Assembly (NCBI GenBank): GCA_934229335.1
Contig: CAKQDQ010000055.1
Span: 1-14,735, forward strand
From: an uncultured Prevotella sp.
GTDB taxonomy: Bacteria; Bacteroidota; Bacteroidia; Bacteroidales; Bacteroidaceae
Direction of reading: 5' to 3'
Length of the DNA: 14,735 nucleotides
Part shown: piece after piece, positions 1 to 6,894 of the stretch
Layout of the letters: every line of letters begins with the position of its first letter
How positions within the stretch are numbered: position 1 is the first letter of the stretch
Position numbers and translations under genes: made by a program
The notes under the pieces: model-generated
What the model was told of the DNA's origin: nothing
Database searches by the model: none
Seen by the model: only the letters and a program-made list of their open reading frames with translations

Positions 1-147
1 GTGTACCGTAGCTACAGGCAACAGCGACTGAGTGGGGAGAGAATGGTACACGAAAGCACCACGAATACTACTAAGGTGTATTGTCAGTAAGACAGCTAAC
101 AATATCAAGCGATATACCAATGATGTGAGAAATGCCTTTTTGTTCAT
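1..147 (-). CDS. N-terminus of an exported protein of unknown function (truncated by window edge)
   Basis: The reading frame starts at ATG 147-145 on the minus strand and stays open for 49 codons to the window edge; an in-frame TAA lies just upstream, so this ATG is the earliest possible start. The product begins MNKKAFLTSLVYRLILLAVL, followed by more hydrophobic residues. This is a basic N-terminus plus a hydrophobic core, as in a signal peptide or N-terminal membrane anchor. The visible part (ending around PVATVH) contains no recognisable domain, so no function is assigned. A Bacteroidetes-type promoter lies about 55 bp upstream on the same strand, which supports this being a real gene start. 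The gene diverges from the GH30 glycosidase gene. An envelope or secreted protein connected with glycan metabolism would fit, but that is only a guess from context. Confidence 0.7.
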   Translation of the reverse strand, partial: MNKKAFLTSLVYRLILLAVLLTIHLSSIRGAFVYHSLPTQSLLPVATVH

Positions 148-200
148 AATCTTTTAGCTTATGATTTAGTGACTAACTGGTAGTGACTTAACATCATTGA

Positions 201-231
201 CAAAGTTATTACTTTTTTTTCGTATCAGCAA
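201..231 (-). promoter_or_regulatory. Bacteroidetes-type promoter for the truncated leftward gene
   Basis: On the minus strand, TTG (231-229), a 20-bp spacer and TAACTTTG (208-201) match the TTTG/TTG - N19-20 - TAnnTTTG consensus of Bacteroidetes housekeeping promoters. The expected transcription start is near 195, leaving a leader of about 48 nt before ATG 147. Spacing and orientation both fit. Confidence 0.6.
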
Positions 232-319
232 CGCTTTCGAAGGCAAAATTAATCTTTATGTGTTGCTGTGCCAAAAATTATTGTCACAAAGAGACTGACA
301 GATTGTAAAAAGACATCAT

Positions 320-442
320 TTGTTACATTTCTTACCACGTAAAAATACAATAGAGATAGCTATAAGCCATCTTGTCACCACAAATGTAACATCGTTGTTA
401 GCTAAAGAAGATAAGTGTGAAACAGGGATAAAAATGTAACAA
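320..442. promoter_or_regulatory. Three copies of AAATGTAACAA in the divergent intergenic region (possible operator)
   Basis: The intergenic stretch 148-564 holds no gene but has two divergent promoters. Between them the 11-mer AAATGTAACAA occurs exactly at 432-442 (+) and 320-330 (-), with a one-mismatch copy at 382-392 (+). All lie 70-190 bp upstream of the GH30 promoter. Three near-identical copies within 125 bp could be binding sites for a regulator acting on one or both flanking genes. The region is AT-rich and the motif is simple, so chance or old repeat decay are alternatives. Confidence 0.3.
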
Positions 443-509
443 AAGAGGTGTCGGCAAGTATCAAAACAAGTATAATGTGGTAAAGGGACGGACTTTGTGA
501 CGATAAAAC

Positions 510-540
510 TTTGGTGGAGCAAAATAATGACGTACCTTTG
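510..540 (+). promoter_or_regulatory. Promoter of the GH30 glycosidase gene
   Basis: TTTG (510-513), a 19-bp spacer and TACCTTTG (533-540) are an excellent match to the Bacteroidetes sigma-AB consensus. Transcription should begin near 547, about 18 nt before ATG 565. This decides the start of the downstream gene: the in-frame TTG at 511 lies inside the -33 element and cannot be on this transcript. Confidence 0.75.
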
Positions 541-564
541 CCAACAAAACAACAGATACTTAAT

Positions 565-2067
565 ATGAAGAAAACCACACTAACAGCCATCGCCCTCTTT
601 GCCGTATTGGGCACATGGGCGCAAAAGGTGACAACATTCACCACAACAGAGAAACAGCCTTGGGTACAGGGTAAAACTATCTTGTCAACAAAGGCGGTGG
701 GAAAGGTAGTGACAGAGGTCAATGCACAGAGTAGGGGAACAGCGTTTATGGGCTTCGGCACCACCTTCAATGAGTTGGACTGGGACGCCTTCAATATGCT
801 GACAAGGAAGGAACAAGATGAGATAATGTATAACATCTTCGACCCATCAGGCGACTTGAAGTTTACGCTCGGACGTGTGTCAATGAATGCTAATGACTAT
901 GCGCGTGCATGGTACAGCTGCGACGAGGTAGACGGAGACTTTGCACTAAAGTACTTTAACATTGAGCACGACAAACGAAACATCATACCGTTGGCGCGCG
1001 CTGCACAAAAGTACCAGCCCAATCTGCAGCTCTTCATGAGCCCCTGGAGCCCACCTACATGGATGAAGATAAACCATGACTACCCCGTGTCGCCCAATAA
1101 GTTCAACAATATGGACCCACGTCAGGGCTACTTGCTATATATGGACGACGGTAAGAATCTTGATGCCGACGAGATGAAGCTACTTGGCGACAGAAACGGA
1201 GTGTTCCCACGTCGACTCGCCACGCAAGATTACTTCATACAAGACCCCCGATACTTGCAGTGTTACGCTGATATGTTCTGTCGTTTCATAGAGCTTTACA
1301 AGGAAGAAGGCCTGAACATAACAAAGGTGATGTATCAGAACGAGGCATACTCATACACCCCATATCCTGGTTGCCCATGGACGGCAGAAGGAACGCTACG
1401 CTTTAATAACGACTATCTCGCGCCTACGCTTGCTAAAAAACACCCAGAGGTAGAACTATGGATAGGAACGTTTAACACTAACCGCCTTGATTACGTAGAG
1501 AAGATACTCGACAACAAAACCTTGCAGAGCAACGTGAAGGGAATAGGAACACAGTGGGAGTGTCGTAACAACCTTCCTGCCATGCGCCAGCGTTACCCTA
1601 ACCACCGCTTTATGGTGAGCGAGAGCGAGTGTGGCAATGGCTCAATGGACTGGAAAGCGGGTGAGCATACCTTCTTCCTACTGTCAGATAACATTGGCAA
1701 TGGTTGCGACGAATATTACAACTGGAACTTCATCTTGAAGGATAACGGCATATCTCCGTGGGGATGGACACAGAACGCCATGATACAGGTGGACGGCAAG
1801 ACACGTAAGATGCGCTATACTGCGGAGTATTACGCCTACAAACACTTCAGCCATTTTGTGACAAAGGGAACAGAGATGATAGCCTACGCTGGTCGTGAGC
1901 TGAGCAAGACGCCTGTTGTGGTGTTCAGAAAAGCGTCGGGACAGTACTACGTGACGGTAGGAAACTTTACTGACGATACCGTGACACTGTCAGTAAAGAT
2001 AGGCAATAAATACCTGAACGTTAAGCCAGCGGCACATTCGTTTAATACATATAGGGTGGTTCTATAA
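565..2067 (+). CDS. Secreted GH30-family glycoside hydrolase (glucosylceramidase/beta-1,6-glucanase-like)
   Basis: This is a retaining beta-glycosidase of 500 residues. Start ATG 565 was chosen because it gives a clean signal peptide (MKKTTLTAIALFAVLGTWA, likely cut near residue 19) and because the promoter lies just upstream. The rest fits a GH30 (beta/alpha)8 barrel with a C-terminal beta-sandwich. The family motif WSPPTWMK is at about 161-168. The acid/base Glu is E260 in MYQNE, and the nucleophile is E353 in MVSESECG, which corresponds to the SEAC motif of human glucocerebrosidase. The C-terminal part (about 425-500, ending HSFNTYRVVL) resembles the closing beta-domain strand of the family. 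The length is typical. In gut and oral Bacteroidetes, GH30 enzymes cut beta-1,6-glucans or release glucose from beta-glucosides. The exact substrate cannot be read from the sequence, and no SusC/SusD pair is present in the window. The last five codons and the stop lie inside the left terminal repeat of a short element, so the natural C-terminus may have been slightly altered. Confidence 0.9.
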   Translation: MKKTTLTAIALFAVLGTWAQKVTTFTTTEKQPWVQGKTILSTKAVGKVVTEVNAQSRGTAFMGFGTTFNELDWDAFNMLTRKEQDEIMYNIFDPSGDLKFTLGRVSMNANDYARAWYSCDEVDGDFALKYFNIEHDKRNIIPLARAAQKYQPNLQLFMSPWSPPTWMKINHDYPVSPNKFNNMDPRQGYLLYMDDGKNLDADEMKLLGDRNGVFPRRLATQDYFIQDPRYLQCYADMFCRFIELYKEEGLNITKVMYQNEAYSYTPYPGCPWTAEGTLRFNNDYLAPTLAKKHPEVELWIGTFNTNRLDYVEKILDNKTLQSNVKGIGTQWECRNNLPAMRQRYPNHRFMVSESECGNGSMDWKAGEHTFFLLSDNIGNGCDEYYNWNFILKDNGISPWGWTQNAMIQVDGKTRKMRYTAEYYAYKHFSHFVTKGTEMIAYAGRELSKTPVVVFRKASGQYYVTVGNFTDDTVTLSVKIGNKYLNVKPAAHSFNTYRVVL

Positions 2068-2252
2068 ATTAGCTTTGTTATATAAACGGGGGAGAAACGA
2101 AGCGGAGGGGGTGTAAAGACCATTGACTTATGCCGCGCATAACGTCTGAGTGAACTTACGCTTTGAGCCGAAAAGAGACCGAAAGATAACAAAACGATCT
2201 TATGAAAAATAAGTTTTATATAACGGTGGGAATTTATAGAACCACCCTATAT
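2049..2252. mobile_element. MITE-like non-coding element with 22-bp perfect terminal inverted repeats
   Basis: The 22 bases at 2049-2070 (ATATAGGGTGG...TAAATT) recur as an exact reverse complement at 2231-2252 (AATTTATAG...CCCTATAT). Just inside, the similarity continues imperfectly: TTATATAAACGG near 2079-2090 faces TTTTATATAACGG near 2214-2226. The unit is about 204 bp and has no ORF of note. It contains a 15-nt palindrome (TTATGC-CGC-GCATAA, 2128-2142). Terminal inverted repeats, short length and lack of a transposase fit a miniature inverted-repeat transposable element. The ends are bounded by the palindrome ATAT, so a TA- or ATAT-type target duplication is possible but cannot be proven. 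The left end overlaps the last codons of the GH30 gene and supplies its TAA stop. The alternative is a long-range RNA hairpin serving as a transcript end. Confidence 0.5.
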
Positions 2253-2269
2253 AATATAGACCATTTATG

Positions 2270-2355
2270 ATTAGGGCTTAATCGCATTGCGATTAGGCCC
2301 TAATCGTATTACGAAAGGGCTGCTTTCGCACTGCGAAAGGGCTGTTATCGCAAAG
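2270..2355. repeat. Degenerate 22-bp tandem repeat made of small palindromes (about 3.8 copies)
   Basis: Units start at 2270, 2292, 2314 and 2336 (the last one partial). Each begins ATTAGGGC or AAAGGGCTG and ends ATCGCATTGCG or TTCGCACTGCG. Neighbouring units also pair as hairpins, for example TAATCGCATTGCGATTA at 2279-2295 and CTTTCGCACTGCGAAAG at 2323-2339. There are no unique spacers between units, so this is not a CRISPR array. It could act as a transcript-end or RNA-stability structure downstream of the GH30 gene, or it may simply be an intergenic palindromic repeat. Confidence 0.6.
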
Positions 2356-2376
2356 GGGGTGAAATACACTCAGCTG

Positions 2377-2407
2377 AATTGTACCAGATTATTTCTTTAC
2401 CGTCACT
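2377..2407 (+). repeat. Interspersed repeat, solitary copy (31 bp)
   Basis: AATTGTACCA...TTATTTCTTTACCGTCACT at 2377-2407 recurs at 4014-4044 in the same orientation (27 of 31 bases by eye) and in inverted orientation at 3849-3879. The other two copies bound a short element. No facing partner is visible near this one, so it may be a relic end, or a solo repeat sitting about 45 bp upstream of the next gene's promoter. Confidence 0.55.
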
Positions 2408-2451
2408 AAAACATTATTTTTCAAAATGTAGTTGTTAAAAAAACTTTATCA

Positions 2452-2483
2452 TTTGCACGCTTGAAGAGAATTTACTACTTTTG
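2452..2483 (+). promoter_or_regulatory. Promoter of the 323-residue hypothetical gene
   Basis: TTTG (2452-2455), a 20-bp spacer and TACTTTTG (2476-2483) match the Bacteroidetes consensus. Transcription is expected near 2490, giving a leader of about 44 nt to ATG 2534. Confidence 0.65.
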
Positions 2484-2533
2484 TAACAACGAAAGTATTT
2501 CCTTAAATAGACAACTAATAACATCGACTAACC

Positions 2534-3505
2534 ATGGACGAAACAAAAAAAGCAATACAGGATTTTTTCTTACTGCTAAAAGAGAAATTTTTTAGTGATG
2601 TAGTTATTGACTCGGTAATCAATATGACTGAGGCGCAACAGGAACGCTTTATTCTGGAACAAACGGAACGTCTGCTTGACGGCGACGCTTCTGCCGCAAA
2701 GGCGTTGTCGGGCTATTTCTGGACGGATAAAGATGGCAGAAACCGTAATAAAAAGTCGAACAACCCACTGATGGAGCCGAAGGCACGTGAGGTGATGGAT
2801 GATGACGAAAGGCTGCTGTGTTCGTTCTATCTCACCTTGGCGGGCTTCTGTCACGACTTGGCGTTCCACTTTACTTTCGACCCTATGGTGTTGGGATTGA
2901 GTGCGCCTGACGAGTTCTTTGTAGATAATGCAGAACTGGTAGACTTCGTGTTACATTCTAAGTACGAGCGAATAGCGGCGCACGTGGCATGTATCATGAA
3001 GAAACAGGCTGTAGAGGCGATGGAAGACGCTGGCTATCAAGTAGCGCGCGACTATATTAATAAGGTATGGTACGAAGACGGCAAGGTATGGGTAAAAGAG
3101 CCTAACGATAAGGGCGTTCCTGCAAAAGAATACGCTAAGCTGGTCATTGACGCATTGAATAAGGTGGAGGAGCATCTGCGTGACGGTCTGCAAAGGAATA
3201 TTCCGCAAGACGTTATCTTTGTACACGATGAGCTGTATGGAAAGGTGACGGATAAATATGACAGCGTTGCGCTTTCTGCTGCAAAGGAGATAGTAAACTA
3301 TATAGACAATACAACTTATAGAAAGAGTACTGGGCAGATGGCGGGTAAGACTGAAGCCAAGCATATTAATAGTAAGGAGGCTTTCTTACACCGTTTTGAA
3401 GATAAACTGAACGACATTAAGAAGCGCACAGACAATACGGAGCTGTTCTCTTCTGTCGCTATGAAGTATCTTAATGGACGTATAGAACAGAAGTTTATTG
3501 ACTAA
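2534..3505 (+). CDS. Conserved-looking cytoplasmic protein of unknown function (323 aa)
   Basis: I do not recognise this family. The protein is acidic and mostly helical in appearance, with no signal peptide or membrane segment. Visible features are an N-terminal helical stretch (1-50), a short basic patch WTDKDGRNRNKK at about 63-74, a hydrophobic middle (about 90-130, RLLCSFYLTLAGFCHDLAFHF), an isolated small beta-like patch KVWYEDGKVWVKEP at about 178-191, and a charged helical C-terminal half. There is no P-loop, metal-binding cluster or catalytic signature. The start at ATG 2534 is supported by the promoter 50 bp upstream. It ends 18 nt before the stop of the convergent gene 3524-3820 with no terminator between, so the two transcripts probably overlap antisense. 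The coding style matches its neighbours, and nothing suggests phage origin. Confidence 0.75.
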   Translation: MDETKKAIQDFFLLLKEKFFSDVVIDSVINMTEAQQERFILEQTERLLDGDASAAKALSGYFWTDKDGRNRNKKSNNPLMEPKAREVMDDDERLLCSFYLTLAGFCHDLAFHFTFDPMVLGLSAPDEFFVDNAELVDFVLHSKYERIAAHVACIMKKQAVEAMEDAGYQVARDYINKVWYEDGKVWVKEPNDKGVPAKEYAKLVIDALNKVEEHLRDGLQRNIPQDVIFVHDELYGKVTDKYDSVALSAAKEIVNYIDNTTYRKSTGQMAGKTEAKHINSKEAFLHRFEDKLNDIKKRTDNTELFSSVAMKYLNGRIEQKFID

Positions 3506-3523
3506 CGCCTCAGAATGTTGACG

Positions 3524-3820
3524 TTACATCATCCATTCGTCTTCTTCGTTAGGCATAAACTCCAACAGTAGTTGCTGTGCCTGGGGGGATGCAGCGTTGA
3601 GCTTATACCACCCCTTGGTTTCTGCCTTCATCACAGTGCCACCGCGTTTCATACTCTCCGTTCTTAACCATTCGGCTACGAGAGAATATATGTGGTCCTT
3701 GTCCTGAGGGTCAAAGAGGGTGTTGGTGATGTTATAGACGTTGAGTGCTATTCGGCGCAGGGGCATGGCTTGCGGATAGGCTTCTGTAAGAATCTTAAGG
3801 ATATGGGTGGAGCACGACAT
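3524..3820 (-). CDS. Small winged-helix-like protein of unknown function (98 aa)
   Basis: This is a 98-residue cytoplasmic protein beginning MSCSTHILKILTEAYPQAMP and ending NEEDEWMM. The N-terminal pattern (helix, 'LRRIALNVYN' at 21-30, further helix 43-54, then a strand pair around KAETKGWYKLN at 65-75) is what a small winged-helix fold would look like, so a DNA-binding or scaffold role is possible but inferred only from pattern. I cannot name the family. It faces the 323-residue gene tail to tail. Upstream lies one end of a short inverted-repeat element (3849-4044), 29 bp from the start codon. No good -33/-7 pair is visible between the two, so its promoter may sit in or beyond that element. 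Confidence 0.7.
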   Translation of the reverse strand: MSCSTHILKILTEAYPQAMPLRRIALNVYNITNTLFDPQDKDHIYSLVAEWLRTESMKRGGTVMKAETKGWYKLNAASPQAQQLLLEFMPNEEDEWMM

Positions 3821-3848
3821 ATTTCTGGTTAGATAAAAAAGATAGGTT

Positions 3849-4044
3849 AGTAACGGTGAAAAAATAACTTGGTATAGTTTATGTTATAGATTTTTGAGAA
3901 AGTTTGGAGACATGAAGAAAGAGCAATGTGAACATTGCGACTGATGGATGACCCCAAAATATCCCAAAAGATATAACAAGACAACATTGTCATAATTATT
4001 ATTTATCTCATTAAATTGTACCAAGTTATTTCTTTATCGTCACT
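3849..4044. mobile_element. MITE-like element bounded by ~33-bp imperfect inverted repeats
   Basis: The left end 3849-3881 (AGTAACGGTGAAAA...AACTTGGTATAGTTTA) and the reverse complement of the right end 4012-4044 (AGTGACGATAAAG...AACTTGGTACAATTTA) match at 27 of 33 positions by eye, and all mismatches are transitions. A third copy sits alone at 2377-2407. TTA occurs just outside both ends (3847-3849 and 4044-4046) and could be a target duplication. The interior has no significant ORF and one small inverted repeat (CAATGT-GA-ACATTG). With most of the rest of 3821-4229 it forms a 409-bp gene-free stretch, whose right part holds a terminator and a 3' untranslated region. It could be a non-autonomous transposable element or a conserved regulatory repeat. 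Confidence 0.5.
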
Positions 4045-4056
4045 TAATAAAAAAAT

Positions 4057-4110
4057 AAAGAGCATGAGATGCTTAGGGAGTAGCTACTCCGTATGCTTTT
4101 CATGCTCTTT
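4057..4110 (-). terminator. Intrinsic terminator of the winged-helix gene 4230-4550
   Basis: AAAGAGCATGA (4057-4067) pairs perfectly with TCATGCTCTTT (4100-4110). An inner 14-nt palindrome GGAGTAGCTACTCC (4077-4090) stacks within the loop. Read on the minus strand, the stem is followed by the T-rich run TTATTTTTTTATT (4057 downward), as expected for a terminator of leftward transcription. It lies about 120 nt after the stop at 4230. The intervening 3' UTR also has a possible short pairing, GTAGGG (4125-4130) with CCCTAC (4181-4186). On the plus strand the tract after the stem is only TTTTATTG, so any rightward activity would be weaker. Confidence 0.75.
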
Positions 4111-4229
4111 TATTGTATTAATGCGTAGGGCGCAGATTGTAATCTAATATGTGTGATTTGGACTGCAAATGCTTTCGGTTCCCTACCCAGAAATGTATCT
4201 ATAGCCCTTATATTAGGACGTAACGTTGC

Positions 4230-4550
4230 TTAAGCGAGAACAACCTTGTTATCCTCTGTAGCAGCGATCTTACCCTCTTTGAGCAACCAGCCTATTCCGA
4301 GGTAAACGTCCTCTACTGCAACTTTTGCAGCTTCTGCTATCTCAGCGGCAGACAGTGCTACCTCTGATGCTGCAAGAATCTGGTAAACGTCACCAGCGCG
4401 GAAACCAGCATTCTCAGCGTTAACATAGATTACAGCTGCCTTTTTAGCTGCTGCCTTAGTAGCAGTAGTTTTAGTTGCACATGTTCTTGTTGTCTTCTTA
4501 GCTGTTGTTGTCTTTGCAGCTACGGTCTTCTTTGTTGTTTTCTCTGCCAT
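4230..4550 (-). CDS. Winged-helix protein (DUF2582/PF10771-like) with a histone-H1-like basic tail
   Basis: This 106-residue protein has two parts. Residues 1-39 are a low-complexity tail of Lys, Thr and Ala (MAEKTTKKTVAAKTTTAKKT and on) resembling bacterial histone-H1-like tails and expected to bind DNA nonspecifically. Residues about 45-106 (AGFRAGDVYQILAASEVALS..., with YLGIGWLLKEGKIA at 83-96 and VVLA at the end) fit the small winged-helix domain widespread in Bacteroidetes. By analogy it may be a nucleoid-associated or architectural protein; this is inference. It is monocistronic: aspS terminates just upstream and a strong terminator follows. A single Cys (C24) interrupts the tail. The family name is from memory of the pattern, not from a search. 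Confidence 0.8.
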   Translation of the reverse strand: MAEKTTKKTVAAKTTTAKKTTRTCATKTTATKAAAKKAAVIYVNAENAGFRAGDVYQILAASEVALSAAEIAEAAKVAVEDVYLGIGWLLKEGKIAATEDNKVVLA

Positions 4551-4637
4551 TTTCTTTATGTATTTTTATTTACCTTCTTGCTGTCCCTTAGTTAAAATAC
4601 TTTACTCTTAGCATGGGATAGTTTCATATTGTATGTG

Positions 4638-4645
4638 CAAAGGTA
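4638..4645 (-). promoter_or_regulatory. Probable -7 element for the winged-helix gene
   Basis: On the minus strand TACCTTTG (4645-4638) is a perfect -7 motif, about 85 bp before ATG 4550. No clean TTTG is found 19-20 bp upstream; that place is taken by the foot and T-run of the aspS terminator. The promoter is therefore half-consensus and may need an activator or tolerate a weak -33. Confidence 0.45.
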
Positions 4646-4663
4646 ATGATTAAAAACGTAAAA

Positions 4664-4691
4664 GGGCATCTTTTCGTAAAAAAAGATGCCC
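4664..4691 (-). terminator. Intrinsic terminator after aspS
   Basis: GGGCATCTTTT (4664-4674) pairs perfectly over 11 bp with AAAAGATGCCC (4681-4691) around a 6-nt loop. On the minus strand it is followed by TTTTACGTTTTTA. It lies 115 nt after the aspS stop and marks the end of the long leftward transcription unit. It directly abuts the promoter of the next gene. Confidence 0.8.
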
Positions 4692-4805
4692 CTAACTCAT
4701 GTATTTTTGACTAATGTCAACGGTAAAATACGTTTCTCTATACGGAATATGTATTTTGCCTTTAATATGTCATTAAATATTGTTGTGTGCGTTTACAATA
4801 TATCC

Positions 4806-6563
4806 TTACGCTTTTTCTACAATGTTTAGCTGTAGCTCATCGAGCTGCTTCTGGTCTATAGCAGATGGAGCATCGAGCATAACGTCACGTCCGCTGTTGT
4901 TCTTAGGGAATGCTATGCAGTCGCGTATGCTGTCGAGTCCTGCCATGATGCTGACGAAACGGTCGAGTCCGAAGGCAAGACCTGCGTGTGGTGGCGCACC
5001 GTATTTGAAGGCGTTGATAAGGAATCCGAACTGAGCCATGGCGCGTTCGGGGGTGAATCCAAGCACTTCAAACATCTTAGCCTGTAGCTTACCATCGTGG
5101 ATACGTAGTGAACCACCGCCGACTTCTATGCCGTTGCAAACGAAATCGTAGGCTTTGGCGCGTACCTTGGCTGGATCGGTGTCAAGAAGTGGTATGTCGT
5201 CAGGGTTAGGCATGGTGAAGGGGTGGTGCGTAGACATAAGACGCTGCTCCTCATCACTCCATTCAAAGAGTGGGAAGTCTATAATCCAAAGGCACTCAAA
5301 CTTGTTCTTGTCCATGAGACCGAGGCGTTTACCCATCTCTAAGCGCAGTGAGCAGAGCTGAATACGGGTCTTGTTGGCGTTGTCACCAGAAAGGATGAGG
5401 ATAAGATCGCCTGCCTTTGCACCTGCTTTCTCTGCTACTGCCTGTAACTGTTCAGCGGTGTAGAACTTGTCAATGCTTGACTTTATGCTGCCGTCTGCAT
5501 TTACCTTGATGTAAACAAGGCCTTTTGCGCCAACCTGTTGTGACTTTACGAAGTCTGTGAGTTGGTCGAGCTGCTTACGCGTATAGGTAGCGCAGCCTTC
5601 GGCAACGATACCGCCTATGTATTCTGCATTGTCGAAAACCTGGAACGTTCCGAGCTTCAGCACGTCCATAAGTTCTACGAACTCCATGCCGAAACGCAGG
5701 TCTGGCTTGTCTGAACCATATTTTGCCATAGCTTCATGCCATGTCATCTGGCGCAGTTTTGCAGGCAGCTCAACGCCACGAACCTCCTTAAAGAGGTGGC
5801 GAGCCATTTCCTCGAAGATTGCTATTACGTCTTCTTGGTCTACAAATGACATCTCGCAGTCTATCTGAGTGAACTCTGGCTGACGGTCTGCACGAAGGTC
5901 TTCGTCGCGGAAGCACTTGGCTATCTGGAAGTAACGGTCGAAGCCTGATACCATCAGCAGCTGCTTCAGGGTCTGGGGACTCTGTGGAAGAGCGTAGAAC
6001 TGACCTGGGTTCATGCGTGAAGGAACAACGAAGTCGCGTGCGCCCTCAGGGGTAGAACCGATAAGGATAGGGGTCTCTACCTCGATAAACTGACGTGAGT
6101 CGAGGAAGTTACGAATGAGTATTGTCATGCGGTGACGCAACTCCAGATTCTTTCTTACGCAAGAACGGCGCAGATCAAGGTAGCGATACTTCATGCGAAG
6201 CTCGTCTCCACCGTCGGTATTGTCCTCTATTGTGAATGGAGGAGTTGCGCTTTCGCTTATGATGTTAAGCTCATTGACAACGATTTCGATGTCTCCGGTA
6301 GCGAGTTTCTTGTTTTTTGAGTAGCGTTCGGTAACAGTACCTATTGCCTGTATAACGAACTCACGACCGAGACGGCGTGCTTTTTCCTTCAGTTCCTCTG
6401 GCGCGTCTTCATTAAACGCCAGCTGTGTGATGCCGTAACGGTCACGCAGGTCAACGAAAGTCAGTGCGCCAAGATTGTGCACTCCTTGTACCCAGCCTGC
6501 AAGTGTTACGGTCTGTCCTACGTTTTCAATGCGGAGTTCTCCGCAGGTGTTTGTTCTATACAT
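4806..6563 (-). CDS. aspS: Aspartyl-tRNA synthetase
   Basis: This cytoplasmic class II aminoacyl-tRNA synthetase (585 aa, typical bacterial length) charges tRNA-Asp with aspartate using ATP. Residues 1-105 form the anticodon-binding OB fold ([19 protein letters not shown] at 23-41). The catalytic core starts near 125 (RYLDLRR) and includes motif 2, [16 protein letters not shown], at 218-233. The large bacterial insertion (GAD-like) domain lies in the middle, with motif 3, GLAFGLDR, at about 528-535. ATG 6563 starts directly at the conserved MYRT N-terminus. It is the last gene of the leftward run, 49 nt after the pqqD-like stop. A small AACAC-GTGTT inverted repeat lies in that gap but does not look like a terminator. 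It may also have its own promoter, though I see no clear one. The sequence appears intact at all key motifs. Confidence 0.97.
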   Translation of the reverse strand: MYRTNTCGELRIENVGQTVTLAGWVQGVHNLGALTFVDLRDRYGITQLAFNEDAPEELKEKARRLGREFVIQAIGTVTERYSKNKKLATGDIEIVVNELNIISESATPPFTIEDNTDGGDELRMKYRYLDLRRSCVRKNLELRHRMTILIRNFLDSRQFIEVETPILIGSTPEGARDFVVPSRMNPGQFYALPQSPQTLKQLLMVSGFDRYFQIAKCFRDEDLRADRQPEFTQIDCEMSFVDQEDVIAIFEEMARHLFKEVRGVELPAKLRQMTWHEAMAKYGSDKPDLRFGMEFVELMDVLKLGTFQVFDNAEYIGGIVAEGCATYTRKQLDQLTDFVKSQQVGAKGLVYIKVNADGSIKSSIDKFYTAEQLQAVAEKAGAKAGDLILILSGDNANKTRIQLCSLRLEMGKRLGLMDKNKFECLWIIDFPLFEWSDEEQRLMSTHHPFTMPNPDDIPLLDTDPAKVRAKAYDFVCNGIEVGGGSLRIHDGKLQAKMFEVLGFTPERAMAQFGFLINAFKYGAPPHAGLAFGLDRFVSIMAGLDSIRDCIAFPKNNSGRDVMLDAPSAIDQKQLDELQLNIVEKA

Positions 6564-6612
6564 CTCTATTATGTTATTGTGGGGGGAACACTTCGTGGTG
6601 TTTCGGTGCTCC

Positions 6613-6882
6613 TTACTCCTTTATTAGTTTTTCTTCTTTTAACTGTGCAAGGAATGTCTCAACGTCTTGCGTTGCCTGTTCCTTGCTTACTTCATACTCA
6701 TCGAGCAGTGCTTTTACCAGCATTTCTGCCGTAAAGTCTTTACCTTCCATCTGTTTCCAGAGATAGAGTGAGCTGTCATTAAGCGAAATCAGTTTGGTAA
6801 AGTCTACTGCTTTCTCGCCAATAGGCACGAGGATGGCTTCTCCGCACACCTCACGTCTGTCAAGTCCTTCTATTATTCGCAT
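6613..6882 (-). CDS. PqqD-family protein (RiPP recognition element-like, 89 aa)
   Basis: Length (89 aa) and pattern match the PqqD family. An N-terminal beta region includes [20 protein letters not shown] (14-33). It is followed by [14 protein letters not shown] (34-47), where PqqD homologues carry 'LN..a..iw..~dG'. The C-terminal helices ([20 protein letters not shown] and on, 51-70; then [17 protein letters not shown]) complete the winged-helix fold. PqqD and related RREs bind leader peptides of ribosomally made, modified peptides and present them to enzymes. No PQQ genes are present, so this is not PQQ synthesis. Its direct neighbours are an S26-like peptidase (12-nt gap) and an HprK-like P-loop protein, an association seen around peptide-tailoring loci. 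What peptide it serves is unknown; no obvious precursor is encoded nearby. Confidence 0.8.
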   Translation of the reverse strand: MRIIEGLDRREVCGEAILVPIGEKAVDFTKLISLNDSSLYLWKQMEGKDFTAEMLVKALLDEYEVSKEQATQDVETFLAQLKEEKLIKE

Positions 6883-6894
6883 ATCGTTTGTTGG

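Noticed and set aside
511..564. Upstream in-frame TTG start extending the GH30 protein by 18 residues
   Set aside because: The TTG lies within the -33 promoter element, upstream of the expected transcription start, and the extension would bury the signal peptide.
402..836. 144-codon minus-strand ORF overlapping the GH30 start
   Set aside because: It runs antisense through the promoter and signal-peptide region of a well-supported gene and shows no recognisable protein pattern.
2270..2355. CRISPR array
   Set aside because: The repeat units are contiguous with no unique spacers, are degenerate, and have no cas genes nearby.
4111..4229. Possible tRNA-like or small RNA structure (GTAGGG/CCCTAC pairing, GGTTCCC near 4178)
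   Set aside because: No cloverleaf can be formed around it and there is no anticodon stem. It is better explained as the 3' untranslated region leading to the terminator.
6564..6612. AACAC...GTGTT hairpin between the PqqD-like gene and aspS as a terminator
   Set aside because: The stem is only 5 bp and lacks a following T-run on the minus strand.
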